A stretch of DNA of 64,000 nt from Pseudoscleropodium purum (taxonomy: Eukaryota; Streptophyta; Bryopsida; Hypnales; Brachytheciaceae): the NCBI GenBank assembly GCA_963969395.1, contig OZ017798.1:3782001-3846000 (forward strand), given 5' to 3'. Made by a program: the position numbers and the translations under genes. This document shows, in pieces, positions 24,496-35,429 of the stretch (position 1 is the first letter of the stretch; each line of letters opens with the position of its first letter). Under the pieces are notes generated by a model. That model was given only the letters and a program-made list of their open reading frames with translations, did not search any database and had not been told where the DNA came from.

Positions 24496-26313
24496 TCATC
24501 GACGACCAGCACCTTCACGTTCAAAATCCACTCGGTTTCGAGAACCGCCAGCATAACTATCCCTGTTCCCCGACCCTGCGCTACTTCGCATGGTGCCCCC
24601 TTCTCCCACCCTATCCAGAGCTTTCTTTCCTTTCTTGACCTCCGTAAGAAACATGTTGAGCCCAAATGGATCTTCACCGACATCATCTTTCTCAAATTCC
24701 ACAGGCCGATCACGGGGTCCACCTCTCTCAGTTGCTCCAGCAAAGCCTTTTCCAGCTCTAAATCTATCAGTATTAATAACCTTGTCTAACTGCTCATCAG
24801 CACCACCTCCATACACCTCTGCATCAGTATCTTTCCGAGGACGATACAGACCACTAAGTCCGGATTGAGAGGTGAACAAACCCTTATCATACACATTGTA
24901 GGTGTCGTCGGCTGCAAACCCAGACTCCATGCCCTTCTCCTGGTTGAATAGACGCTGGTCGTACGTGAGCTCTCCACCGCCGGCACCAGTATTCGCCATT
25001 CCCAAAGCCATCTTCTCACTAATATCCCTGTCCCTATCCCTTGTAAGCTTGCTCTTCTTTCCAGCAGGCCCTTCCTTGGCGTCCAGTCTTCGCTCTCGTT
25101 CTCTTTCCCTACGACGATCCACGCGAAGCGATTCACGTTCCAGGCGCTCCTCCCTCTCTTCTTTCGTTTCCTTAATTCTTTCCTCCTTACTTACCGCAGC
25201 ATCATCTGCCCTCCTCTCAAACGGTACTGCGCCTCCTCTATCAGCAACAGCAGTGGCATTTGCACCAGTCGCCGCACCAGTCGTCGCAGCTACCCCGGCC
25301 CTCTCCATCCTCGCCCTCTGCGCCAACATGCGAAGCTCATTCTCCTTCTTCTCCTTTTCCTTCATCATGACCTCTCGCTGAATTTTGGACCGCGCCTCCA
25401 CAGCCTCTCGAGCCTTCTGCTCAGATACATACAACGCCTCGGAAAGCTTGGCGAAGTTATCATTGATTTGGACCTCCTGAAGGCCTCTCCCGTCGGCAGC
25501 CAGTCGTTTGTCAAGCGGAATCGTGTAACCCTTAGGGTTCTTCCAATTCGATATGCAAGGCGGAATTTTCCAGTCTTGTTGATCCTTGACGGTCACTGCT
25601 CGCGGCGGTGAGTGCATAACCGGCACAGGAGGTGAACCCGAAGCTTTCGGAACCCTCTTATGCTTGAACTTTGGAGGCTCCAGGGGATCCTTGGGCATCT
25701 CCACCATCCGAATCACTCGCTGATTAGCCCCAGAATTATAAGCCGCAGATTGCTGGGAAGGCGTGTACTTAATAAAAGAAGGAGCTGAGGACTGAGAAGG
25801 CACGCTCTTCGGCTGCGCAGCACTCAATTTCCCTTCAATAATTTTCTCCAGCGCGGCTTTCGTCCTCTCCGTCGTCGCCTCCGCCTCCTCTGCAGAGGGC
25901 TTCTCGGTGTCGACCTCAGTAGGTACCTTCGGAACGAGATCGCTATGCTGGGAGAACACATTCTTCCTTGCGTTTTCTGCCTGCTTGACAACGGCATCAA
26001 AAGCAATCTTCCCCTGCGCATCAACACTAACAGGAATAATCCGACTGTCTGCTTTCTCGGTCTCCTTTCCCATGTCCAAAGGATATTGCGCCACGTGAAT
26101 CTCCGGAAAAGCTCCACCATCTCCAAAATGTTCCGGCCTCCGCGGCATGAAACCCCCTCTGCGGCCATACGGCGGCGGGACGAACCGCGACGCCACTGCC
26201 GGCTTCGCGACCTCCAAGTGCGTCTTGAACCACGGATCCGAATCCGCATCGTAAGTGGGCGCCGGGGCATTCCTCGGCGCCGGCAAACGGTTCAATAACA
26301 TTCCAGACCCCAT
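24496..26313 (-). CDS. SKIP: SNW/SKI-interacting protein (SKIP), 605 aa
   Basis: SKIP is the plant SNW-domain protein: a nuclear component of the spliceosome that also acts as a transcription co-regulator. In Arabidopsis it affects splicing of clock and stress genes. The start is the ATG at 26311-26313; the frame is open four codons further to a TTG, then meets an in-frame TGA, so this is the first possible ATG. A second ATG four codons later aligns better with the usual family N-terminus (LNRLPAP). Visible blocks, numbered from the first ATG: FGDGGAFPEIH at about 63-73, the SNW core VPVMHSPPR at about 230-238, CISNWKNPKGYTIPLDKR at about 253-270, an acidic/basic coiled-coil rich in E, K and R at about 300-415, and FEKDDVGEDPFGL near the C-terminus. 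Length matches the family (about 600). There are no introns or breaks. An alanine-rich stretch at about 341-357 looks lineage-specific. Confidence 0.97.
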   Translation of the reverse strand: MGSGMLLNRLPAPRNAPAPTYDADSDPWFKTHLEVAKPAVASRFVPPPYGRRGGFMPRRPEHFGDGGAFPEIHVAQYPLDMGKETEKADSRIIPVSVDAQGKIAFDAVVKQAENARKNVFSQHSDLVPKVPTEVDTEKPSAEEAEATTERTKAALEKIIEGKLSAAQPKSVPSQSSAPSFIKYTPSQQSAAYNSGANQRVIRMVEMPKDPLEPPKFKHKRVPKASGSPPVPVMHSPPRAVTVKDQQDWKIPPCISNWKNPKGYTIPLDKRLAADGRGLQEVQINDNFAKLSEALYVSEQKAREAVEARSKIQREVMMKEKEKKENELRMLAQRARMERAGVAATTGAATGANATAVADRGGAVPFERRADDAAVSKEERIKETKEEREERLERESLRVDRRRERERERRLDAKEGPAGKKSKLTRDRDRDISEKMALGMANTGAGGGELTYDQRLFNQEKGMESGFAADDTYNVYDKGLFTSQSGLSGLYRPRKDTDAEVYGGGADEQLDKVINTDRFRAGKGFAGATERGGPRDRPVEFEKDDVGEDPFGLNMFLTEVKKGKKALDRVGEGGTMRSSAGSGNRDSYAGGSRNRVDFEREGAGRR

Positions 26314-26720
26314 GACGACGACCAACCCTAATCAACCAAAATGGCGAGCGCACACCTCCTAGCTCAAAACCTGGCTACCTGCGAAAAGAAAACCCTATTC
26401 CGCGGCAACTACAACAGGAAACTGCAACGGATAAACGCCGATCCCATCGAACGCTGGACCTCCCTTCCTCCGTCGAGAGCTGCAAACCCCAACAGGAGGG
26501 ACCTCAAGAAAGAGAGAGAAGAAAAACTGGCTAACGGCATTCGCGGAGAGACGAGAGAGAGAGACGACTCTGAGAAGGTTGCTTGGATGCTAAGTTTGTC
26601 TTCGATTTTCAGCAAATGACTCGTGTCATGACCTGATTGGTGTAACCCATGGAATAAGTGACGTGGCCAAAAAAAGAAATCGATTATTGGTCAATAGAAA
26701 TGAACTTGCACACTGTTAAA
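26314..26720 (-). promoter_or_regulatory. 5' UTR and proximal promoter of the SKIP gene
   Basis: The G+C-rich block continues about 300 bp upstream of the start codon and then falls sharply near 26640. On the minus strand it contains CT-repeat leader sequence (complement of GAGAGAGAGAG at about 26500-26570), typical of plant 5' UTRs. Farther up, ATTGG (a CCAAT box on the gene strand) occurs at 26636-26640 and again at about 26685, and GACGTGGC, an ACGT/ABRE-like core, at 26660-26667. These are consensus matches only. Plus-strand open frames here are mirrors of the leader. Confidence 0.4.
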
Positions 26721-27381
26721 TGTAACTACGATGCAGGACGCTAACCTGGGAAGTGAAAATTGTGTTCTTGGGGGTAATTGTAAAAACAAGCCCCCTATTT
26801 TGTGCCATGATAATTCTATGTTCTTTACCGCTTCTAGTTAATTTGGGGCCTTTGATTGGAAATATGAACTCAAAATTTGTAAATTTTATAATGTGTGGTA
26901 AATAAAAAATTCGTGTGTTTTCTCCAAAGATAAATTTGTCCTATACGGCCCACTTCATAAGATGGTTTTAGTATTTGCAACTACAATTGCTTTATGCTTT
27001 TGATATTCCCTCAATCCTAACATAAATATTTGGTTACAATATATTTTACGAGATTATGAAGGATAACATAAATATTTGGTTACAATATATTTTGCAAGAT
27101 TATGAAGGATAAACATGTATAGAAAGATCTAATAGAGCATGTTGGGCAACTAGTTACACCCACCCCCATTGTAAAGTAAACATTATTCAATATGTTTGTG
27201 AGGCTTTACAAAGCTAAATAATACAAATAAAACAATTAATTCAAGATACCAAAAATATTAAACATCTATTTCAAGATGGATGGAGTATGAGTTTTGTTGA
27301 AAAGTGTAGATACAACTTTTGTTGTAGTTTATTTTTAACAATATTCTCTAAGAAAAACTTTGTTAAATTATTTGAAATTAA
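26721..27381. other. AT-rich gene-free DNA
   Basis: No gene is recognised. It contains the short tandem duplication listed separately at 27018-27109. Confidence 0.3.
27018..27109. repeat. Tandem duplication of a 46-bp unit
   Basis: Two adjacent copies (27018-27063 and 27064-27109), starting TAACATAAATATTTGG, differ at two positions. This is recent local duplication with no sign of function. Confidence 0.9.
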
Positions 27382-28150
27382 TTAACCCCTAAAACTATGT
27401 TTTTGCAAAAAAGAAACACTCCAAAATTGTCATTTCTAGTGCATAGAGCTACAATGAAAAAAATTGGTTTATTTGTACATGTAACTTGAGATACAACTAG
27501 AGGATCTTGCATAAACTTGTATGAGAATGTGTAGAAATAATTTTATAAACTTCTACTAAATAGAGTTTAAGATATTGGTATTCAAAGTGAGAAAAAAAAA
27601 ATTTCTTTTTGTACCTTGCCATATTATTGTAGGTTCTCTAATTTTGAATTCTCTTAATTCTTAACTTTTGCACTATAAAGTTTTGAAGCTTAAATCTTCA
27701 TGGTTTGGCATTGAATTGAAAAATTTTGGAAAAGGAATTTAAAAAAAAATTCAAAGTAATGCTTTTCCTTAAAAAAATTGTTAAATTCATTAAAGAAGAT
27801 ATTGGATGGAAGCAGAAAAATTTAATCATCAATAGTTTTAAAATGCAATAGAAACATATACACATTTCCTTGTGGTATTGTCTCTTTTTCTACTTAAGGG
27901 CTTCATAGAAATTTATTCTTAGGTTGCACAATTCCATAGTGTGCAATGAAGTCAACCAAATATACTAAAAGATAAAGCATTTTCTAACTTATTGTGTGCT
28001 AATGTAACTAGATAGCAAAGGAAAACCAAGAAAAAATTTGCATGAATTTAGGAAGATTTTCATATTTTAAAGATGATTTGAATAGGAAATTGACTAAATT
28101 TGGTTGTTGACTTTGATCCATAGTAGAAGGCCGCCAATTTTGGGGGGATT
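27382..28150. mobile_element. TTAACCCC-family element, left part
   Basis: It starts TTAACCCCTAAAACTATG and follows the family interior (CCAAAATTGTCATTTCTAGTGCA, then a GGATCTTGCAT phrase and AGATATTGGTATTCAAAG). A matching right terminus was not found; the right edge is a guess from where similarity fades. Confidence 0.5.
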
Positions 28151-29308
28151 TGTTTGCTACATTGAGTATTTTAAATTACATTAAATGTTCCAAATTTGGT
28201 AAATAAGAGACCATCAATGTATCTAAGGAAATTTCAATAATGTATCATCAATCTATAAATGACATTTCTTGACCTAGGAGGGAGATCAAGAAGGAATTAA
28301 AAATCTCCTAAAAGCAATGTATTGGTCTTTTTTTTGCTTAAGATTTATGCAATTAAGGCATATAACTTTGACTAAGAAACATAGCTTTAAACCAAGGTTG
28401 ATGAATTGGAACATTTGAGGCAACTTAACATCCGAAATCCGGACATCTGAACATTTGTCCACGACGACTGCCAACATCCACTACCATCCATAGGTAGACG
28501 GCAAAAAAATTTTTGCCGGCCACCTTCCAACAGTGATGTCTGCCTTGTCTGCCATGTCTGCCAAACAGATCTAGGCCGTTAGATCTTACAGACGGCAAAA
28601 AAAATTCCAAATGTCAACAGATGCTCTGGATCCAATGTTCACATCCGAACGTCCTATCAACCCTGCTTTAAACAATGAATATAGAAATAATACCAATGAA
28701 CATAGCTTTGACTTTGCAACCTAAATCCAGTGTTTGGCAAGCCTTATTCACTATAGAAGTCAGTCCTATAGGTTGAAAGATTCCAAAAATCTTAAAGCAA
28801 TTTTTTTGTCAAAGATTCAATTGAAATCAAGCTCAAGGGTTATCATTTAAAGGTTAAGAAATAAATTAGGAAGCATGTGATTGTTCATTGGAATTGCCAA
28901 TTGCACTTTATGTCAACTTCTAATATGGGTACACTTTGTGATTTGCAAGTAGTTGATCAATAACTCATAAAAAGAAAATGAATTAAAAGATGCACATGTC
29001 TTGAGATGGACCTTTATTTACTTTTAACCTTTCAAATGGAATTATTGTTGACTTTTTGATTTTATAGTGTTGTTAATCAATTGGTGGGCTTCCTCATTCC
29101 TCAAATGCAAGGTGTATATATACCCTTGCAATATTAACCAAAGGAGATGAACTCACTTTTTGAACACCAATTGGAATCTTTCATTTAATTTGAAGGTCAT
29201 AGAGAAGGATATAACTCCCTTTCTTTGGACTTGGAGGGAGGAACCAATCCATTTTTGTAATTTTATCTTAATAGTTGAAACAAAAGGGTAAAACTGTAGA
29301 CTACTAAT
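28151..29308. other. AT-rich DNA with a GC-richer palindromic patch
   Basis: No gene is recognised. The patch at 28430-28640 contains near-palindromes CGGCAAAAAAATTTTTGCCG (around 28500) and AGATCTAGGCCGTTAGATCT (around 28570) plus a repeated GTCTGCC phrase. It may be a small element end; nothing identifies the family. Confidence 0.35.
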
Positions 29309-30240
29309 CTCTAGAATCCCAAGACCTTTTTTTCCATCAAAATCCACTCAATATTGTCATTTCTATGTAAAGACCAAAAAAATTTAGAATTGTACTTTTG
29401 CATAACTAATTACAGGATCTTGCATTAGACTAATATAACAACATGTGGAAGAAATTAAAAAAATTTTGACCTTAGAGATTAATTGCAAGATATAAGCATT
29501 TAAAATGAAGAAAATAAATTATTTTACACCTTGACCTTTATTTAGGGTGACTAGATTTTTAGACTTTGAATCTTCTTAGCTTAAAATTATTACACTACAA
29601 ATTTTGAATGTAAATGTTTTTTATATTGAAAAATTGACTTGGTATTATGGGGAAAGAAAACTTGATTTTTATTATTTAAAAAATTGTTAAGTAGAATTAA
29701 GTATGAGATTGAAAAAAACAAAACAAAATTGTTAATAGCTCTAAGATGGAATTGAAATAAAGTAATTCCAGCAATGAGATTGTTCTAACAAGGTGAAATT
29801 GTAGCAAGCATAGTAAAACTTATAGAGCTTTTTATTTTTGAAAATTGTGAAAATTAAGTTAAAAAACAAATCCAATATGTTATTTTCTCAAAAAGTGTTT
29901 ATGATTGCTTGTAAAACAAGAAGCTCTATAATTCTTATATCTCTAATCTAAATGGAATGAATAAAAGCTTTTTATGCAGATAAAAATACAATCTATGAAA
30001 AAAAATTTCAAGTATTTGTGAATTTCACTTTTGCTATTTGACAACCAAAAATTTGGGCTTAGGATGACATGACTTTTGCTTTATGGCAATGATTGAAATA
30101 AAAATTACACTCCCAAAAGTGAGTGTACTTTTCTATCTTAACAAAAACTTTCAAAAAAATGTGCCAAAAATTGAGAATATAGGTATCCATCCAAATTTTC
30201 ATTTGTCCCACAAGGGAATATTAGGACTTTTGGGATTGAA
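29309..30240. mobile_element. TTAACCCC-family element copy (~932 bp)
   Basis: The eroded left end (CTAGAATCCCAAGACC) and right end (ATTAGGACTTTTGGG) correspond to the CCTAAAGTCCCAAGGCC-type termini. The interior follows, in reverse orientation, the element at 56513-57446, whose length (934 bp) is nearly the same. Only non-coding sequence is present. Confidence 0.5.
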
Positions 30241-31439
30241 ACTCCCCCTTGAAAATCAAAACCATCCTTAACACCCTACAATTTAAGACATCCTTATGTT
30301 CTTGCAGTAGCAATTGTTTGCCTCTAGCTAGAAAATAGCCTCTCTTTGATCCAAATATGATAAAGCATTTTGCTCAAATTCAACATTAGTTATCTAAAGG
30401 AACCAATAGACGTTGAAGAATTCTTTGAAGCAACCAATGAGAGTTAAAGCATTTTGTACTTCAAAGATGTTTGATTAAGGGTAGTTTAGTGTTAATAGTA
30501 GGTGTTCTTATGACCTCATCTTTGAAAATTTACAATATCTTTTCAACACAAACTCAAAAAATTCTCAAATAAATTGCATTATCTTTCACTTTCATTCACT
30601 AACATCAATAATAATACGATATTTTTCATGAATTGTATTTCAGAATTGCTCATTTAAAAAAAGTATTTATTTTTTTATGGAGGTACTTGTTTTGATGGAA
30701 GTACCTAAAAGAAACCAATTTATGTTGGTAGAACCATCCATTCCCAACCAGGCCCCCATAGGCAATGTATAGGTAATGGGAAATTCAACTAACTATGATT
30801 GATTTCTAACCATCAATTCTTGGTTTCCAACCATCTTCTAACCATGAATGTCATGATATATGTCCTTGATTTTGAGAGCCAAAGTATTCTTTAAATGGGT
30901 AGTTATGGAAGATTCTATGTGTTGAGTATGAGGTCCAAATCAACTTTTGGTTTCCAAAAGTCATAGTAATTTAAATTCGAGGCACAAAATTACCAAAAAA
31001 ATTTGCAATTCCTATGATTTCTATCTTTCGACATTGTAGCAGTTGACATTGCCTTATATTGCTTTAAAACATTTGTGGAATTGCTTAAGTGATTGACTAT
31101 GGGTAGAGGCACCCAATGGTGTCCTTTTTTAGGAAGGAGAGTCATTTTGAAACTCAAATCTAGGTCGCCCATACATGACTTATCATATCGGTCAACAAAT
31201 AATAAGCTATGTTTGCTATGTCTACATTTAGGTTCTAAAATGACTCCCCTTTCAAAAAAGGAACGCTTTCGAGTGCTTATACTCCATGGGTGGTTCTACC
31301 ATACAGAACACAATTCTCTCACATAACACAGACCTAACAGCTACAACGCCCACGATCTCTACAGTACAGAATACCTTATCCTTGTGATACAAAAGACGGA
31401 ATCAAATCTTTGTAGAAAAAGCCATGCATCAAACCATTA
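30241..31439. other. AT-rich gene-free DNA
   Basis: No gene or clear repeat is recognised. The composition becomes balanced after about 31330, approaching the calmodulin-like locus. Confidence 0.3.
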
Positions 31440-31690
31440 AAAAAAAAGCCCTAATTGACTGGGCTAACCAGGGAACTACCCCCGCAAGTTCGCAGCACTT
31501 GCCTGAGGAGGCCAGGACTCTTCCTCTTCCGTACTGCAGCAATAAGGTTTGGGCACCTCCACTCATCCCCTAAAATGTACAGTTCGCTCTCATTCCACGT
31601 ACAGCACGCCAGCAGCGCTTGTCCGAAGTAGGAGCCGGCCCATCTCCACAAATCCCGTGTCTGCAGTATCCCCCAAAGAAGTCTCGATGT
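31440..31690 (-). other. Unrecognised exon-like segment
   Basis: A G+C-rich block is open on the minus strand from about 31651 to 31451 (GSYFGQALLACCTWNESELY, then LGDEWRCPNLIAAVRKRK). Composition and amino-acid mix look coding, but I do not recognise the family. It lies about 450 bp upstream of the calmodulin-like gene on the opposite strand, so it could be an exon of a divergent gene, a gene relic, or part of the promoter region. Confidence 0.25.
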
Positions 31691-31699
31691 GTGCTCCCC

Positions 31700-32145
31700 C
31701 CCAGATAAAATTTAAAAAAAATTAATAGAGAATGCATAAGTTGTGTCTGCGGAGGCAGCTGCAAGCGCACCTCACGTCACGAGCCTGGCCATGGCGTCCC
31801 CCTCCCTTCCCCTTTCCCTTTCCCACTGTCACTCCCGTTTGCCATCTCTCCACGCAACTTTCCCGCTCACTTTCCTCCCAAGCTTCGCTAGCTCACTTTC
31901 CTGGAAATTGCATTAAAGAGCTCATCTTCATCCCAATTTGTTTGCATACACATAAGCTTATACGGTGTATGTGTCATGCTGGCTTCATTTGCATTTTGGT
32001 CATCTCGTCTCTCCCATACCGACTTTTCTTCAAGCTTGATTGTTTGCAGGATTGTGTCCCGACAGGTGTTGAAAAACAGAGTGTTGAGTTGAGTTGGGTC
32101 TCACGTGGTTGACGGAAATTTCTTGTAGGGTAGGAGTCAGGAACT
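31700..32145 (+). promoter_or_regulatory. Upstream region and 5' UTR of the calmodulin-like gene
   Basis: An AT-rich patch (AGATAAAATTTAAAAA, about 31700-31720) lies about 90 bp before a strong pyrimidine tract (CCCTTTCCCTTTCCC at about 31808-31830), a common plant core-promoter or leader feature. TTGTTTGCAG at about 32040-32049 could be a 3' splice site of a 5' UTR intron. The transcription start is not determinable from sequence alone. Confidence 0.35.
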
Positions 32146-32763
32146 ATGGAGGTGTCAAGTTCGGGTCAGTTTGAAATTGAGGAGGTGGGTGTGCTCAATC
32201 CGAGTGACAGCAGTAGACCACCGGAGCCTGGAGTTGTTAGCAATCTCCCAGAGCATAAGGTGAGAGACTTAACGGAGGCTTTCAAGATGTTCGATTTGAA
32301 TGGCGACGGCAAAATCTCCCGTGTCGAGTTAGGCACGGTGCTCCGATCTCTGGGCGAGACAATGACAGACTCGGACTTGGAGCAGATGATCAAGGACGTG
32401 GATACCAACGGCGATGGCGAAATTGACCTTCAGGAGTTTATCAATCTGAATGCTGATCACAGGACGACGAGAGCTGGGGCTGCTGCGGCTGCTGCTACTT
32501 CCACTTCTGCAACTGTTGGAGACGATCAAGACGACGGCGTTTCGGAGACGGAAGCTCTTCAGTCGGCGTTCGACGTGTTTGATTCGGACAACGACGGGTT
32601 CATCTCGGCCGGGGAGCTTCACAAGGTGTTGTCAGGCCTGGGCGACGATCGGATTTCGCTCGAAGATTGTCGGTACATGATCAGCTGCGTCGACTTGGAC
32701 GGCGATCAGTTGGTCGATTTCAAGGAGTTTCAAATGCTCATGGCTGGTAATCCTGCGCACTGA
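32146..32763 (+). CDS. Calmodulin-like protein with four EF-hands (CML), 205 aa
   Basis: This is probably a calcium sensor. The start ATG at 32146 is preceded by a long untranslated leader. About 40 residues of acidic, proline-containing leader precede the first EF pair. Calcium-binding loops are at residues 50-61 (DLNGDGKISRVE), 86-97 (DTNGDGEIDLQE), 146-157 (DSDNDGFISAGE) and 183-194 (DLDGDQLVDFKE). The first three loops keep all consensus ligands. The fourth has Q instead of the usual G at loop position 6, which may weaken it. A linker of about 48 residues with an alanine-rich run (112-117) and acidic cluster joins the pairs, much longer than in calmodulin. No signal peptide, membrane segment or terminal prenylation motif is seen. 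There are no introns. The exact CML subgroup cannot be assigned by eye. Confidence 0.95.
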   Translation: MEVSSSGQFEIEEVGVLNPSDSSRPPEPGVVSNLPEHKVRDLTEAFKMFDLNGDGKISRVELGTVLRSLGETMTDSDLEQMIKDVDTNGDGEIDLQEFINLNADHRTTRAGAAAAAATSTSATVGDDQDDGVSETEALQSAFDVFDSDNDGFISAGELHKVLSGLGDDRISLEDCRYMISCVDLDGDQLVDFKEFQMLMAGNPAH

Positions 32764-32961
32764 CAATTCTAGCTAGAACATTCGTTGCATTAGGGTAGAA
32801 ATTGATGGCTAACCGGAAAAAGATGGACTCCAGAATACAAGTGGCAAATGGTCGAGGGTTCGGAGACCACTGGACTGTAGACGGATTTTGTACAGCGTCG
32901 AATGAGAAACAAAAAGCTTGTACAGAAGCACATTAGGGATGGAGGTCTCGTCGTGTGAAAT

Positions 32962-32967
32962 AATAAA
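32962..32967 (+). terminator. Polyadenylation signal AATAAA of the calmodulin-like gene
   Basis: AATAAA lies about 200 bp after the stop codon, within a normal plant 3' UTR distance, and is followed by a T-rich stretch (GTTTTTGC). This is a consensus match only. Confidence 0.5.
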
Positions 32968-35265
32968 CATGTTTTTGCAAAGATGATCTAGAACGAGGGC
33001 TCAATGAGTAGTGGCTGGCAATCATGTCGGTATGAAGACTCAAATGAAACAGACTTGCTTTCTTCTGCAACGTCTTGCAAGTCTCATGGAAGGGATCCGA
33101 TTGGTGTACGTTGAATGAATTGCACGAGACGTGTGAAGCGAAAACCGAAATGAATGAGGACGAAAAACCCTAATCGGTTGAGGGAGAGTTTTAATTTGTT
33201 CTGTGACGGGAAGCAAGTTTGGAATCTCCTCTGCAAGCTTCTCTTGCTCGATCTTTTTAGGGTTGATAGAAATGACAGCTTTTCCACGACCTGTTCAGGA
33301 CTTCACGTTAAACATCCCTCAATGAACTTTGCGGAGGATGAAGTATAGCAAAGAAATCATGTGGGGTCAAAACCATGCTAGGTTACGTTGTTTCGTTGAA
33401 AACAACAGGACAACAAGATCAAATCGAAAGGAAGTTGGTTGGAACATCATTTGGACGGAACTCAAGGCTTGGGTGGTCATGTACAATAGAAAGCAATTGC
33501 ATGTGCAAAGCATTGGATCGAATCCACCGTAGAATCCATTGTAGAGTATGAGTCTAGTATAATCATCTTGGAGTGTAGGACAAACATCGAGGACCATATA
33601 TGTGTAAGGCCAACCCTTTTTGTTTCAAGACAGATTTGTTTGCAAAACGAGAGAAAATAGGTGGACTTGTTGGTTTACCTTTAGATAGTTTGATTGGGGG
33701 AGGTTTGACATGACACATGAATACCTTATATCCATAAATAAGATACTAAAATTGTTTAGGACTTGATTTTATTGATCTCCTACATTTCTTGGTATCAATA
33801 ATTCACCTATTTATTAAAATCTTTAGACTATAAAAAAGCAGTGTAAACATTGTTTGCTACATATCTTTGAATGGAATGGGGTTGCCTATATTCATTTGTA
33901 GTAGTCTACAATGTCTCACTTTGATACTTAAAGCATTCTATAAGCTTTACACCTTGTTTTGGGAAAAAAATTCATCTAAAATTGGCTTTGCTGAAACCAA
34001 CCTAAAATTTCCAATTGTCTGTTTGAAGAACATTTGTCCTTTCAATTGGTGAAATTGTATAACTACAAAATTGATGACATTTGTGTTCTCTATTTTCTTT
34101 TGAATAAAAAAAAAACAATATTGAAACCCAATGGAATGATTTATTATATACAATAATATGTCTCACTAGATTCTTGCCTAAAATGTACAACCTCCAAACA
34201 TTAGAACCTAGGGATGATTTTAAGTAGACCTATTCTTAGCTAGTTCTCAATACTTTGAAAATTTCTATTTTTTTATACAAAACATTCTTAAAAACCTTAT
34301 TTGGATGCATTTAGGTGTTGTTACCTTATATGAAGGTCATATTATGCATAAAAGAAGCCTTTTTTTTTTGTCAAAACATGTATCATGTCATCTTGTAATT
34401 GGTGTAAGGTGATGTAAACCTTTCCAAATCTTATATAGAAATTCAATTTTGGTACTTTCTTAGTAGAATTCGACCTTTATATATAATAAATAGTTCACAA
34501 GAGCACTTGGGAGATTGAGGGCATAGGATTCATAAGCTAGGTCCATATAATAAGTATTCTATATCTGTAACCAATTTTGATTGTGTGCATTTGTTTACTT
34601 GATAGCATTTAATTCATAAGCAAAATAGTTTGTTCATAACCAAATGGTATTCATCTATGAAGGTAACTATTAGAGTTGTAAGTTTTCATTTGGAAATAGA
34701 TCTAGTTATGCCTTATAACCTTTTCACCACCTCTCAACAGCTTGAGGGTTACCTAGTCCATCACCATTTGAATGGATTCCTTCAATAGTCTCTTCTAGTG
34801 TATAAAATGAGCACATGAATTGTAGCCAAGGAATGCAATTTCCAAAAGTAGAGTATATTGCTCATGTTTGGTATTTTTTCAAGTGGAGCAATTGAGCATT
34901 TTTCTACAATTCCACAATGTTTGACAATGAGAATCCAAAGGCAAGAGCAAGTAGCCATGACTTACATCATGAGTACATCTTGGATAATCAATATCTAGAA
35001 AAAAGTGACATTTTTTGATTCAAATCTAGGTTTTGTATTTTAGATAGTGTACATACCTTACATGCCAATTATAGTGGAAGTATCTAAATGAGCTAGATTT
35101 TGTTTTAACTTACATTGGTAAGGTAGTTGCTCTTAAAGTGCCTATTCTCTAAATGCATCCCCTATCTAGAACTAAGTAATATGTTTCTTGAAACATCTAT
35201 TATAGTAATTGATTAGTTTGATAGACTTATATAGTTTCTTAAAAAACAAACTACCCTATAAATTT
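32968..35265. other. Gene flank, then AT-rich gene-free DNA
   Basis: Balanced composition persists to about 33600 (possibly an older part of the transcription unit or a relic), with short open frames on both strands that are not recognised. Beyond that the sequence is AT-rich with no gene or clear repeat. Confidence 0.3.
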
Positions 35266-35429
35266 TACTCCCAGGCATTGATTGAAATTAAAAAAATTAT
35301 CCCCCAAAGCTAATGTATTTTTTTATAATAAAAAAAGTTTTAAAAAATCACATCAAAAATTAAGATTGTAGGAACCTATGAAAATCTTCAAGTGTCCCTT
35401 AATTGGACACTTGGGACATTAGGGGTTAA
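35266..35429. mobile_element. Right-end fragment of a TTAACCCC-family element
   Basis: The sequence ends GGGACATTAGGGGTTAA at 35413-35429. The 150 bp before it parallels 30100-30240 (shared phrases AAAATTAAGAT/AAAATTGAGAAT and AAGTGTCCC/TTTGTCCC). The rest of the element was not found upstream. Confidence 0.45.

Noticed and set aside
24490..25381. Long plus-strand open frames (24490-24789, 24902-25381)
   Set aside because: They are mirrors of the G+C-rich SKIP coding sequence on the other strand and carry no family motif, only S- and L-rich low complexity.
26314..26325. SKIP frame extended by four codons to 26325
   Set aside because: The extra codons begin with TTG, not ATG, and an in-frame TGA lies just upstream; the first usable ATG is at 26313.
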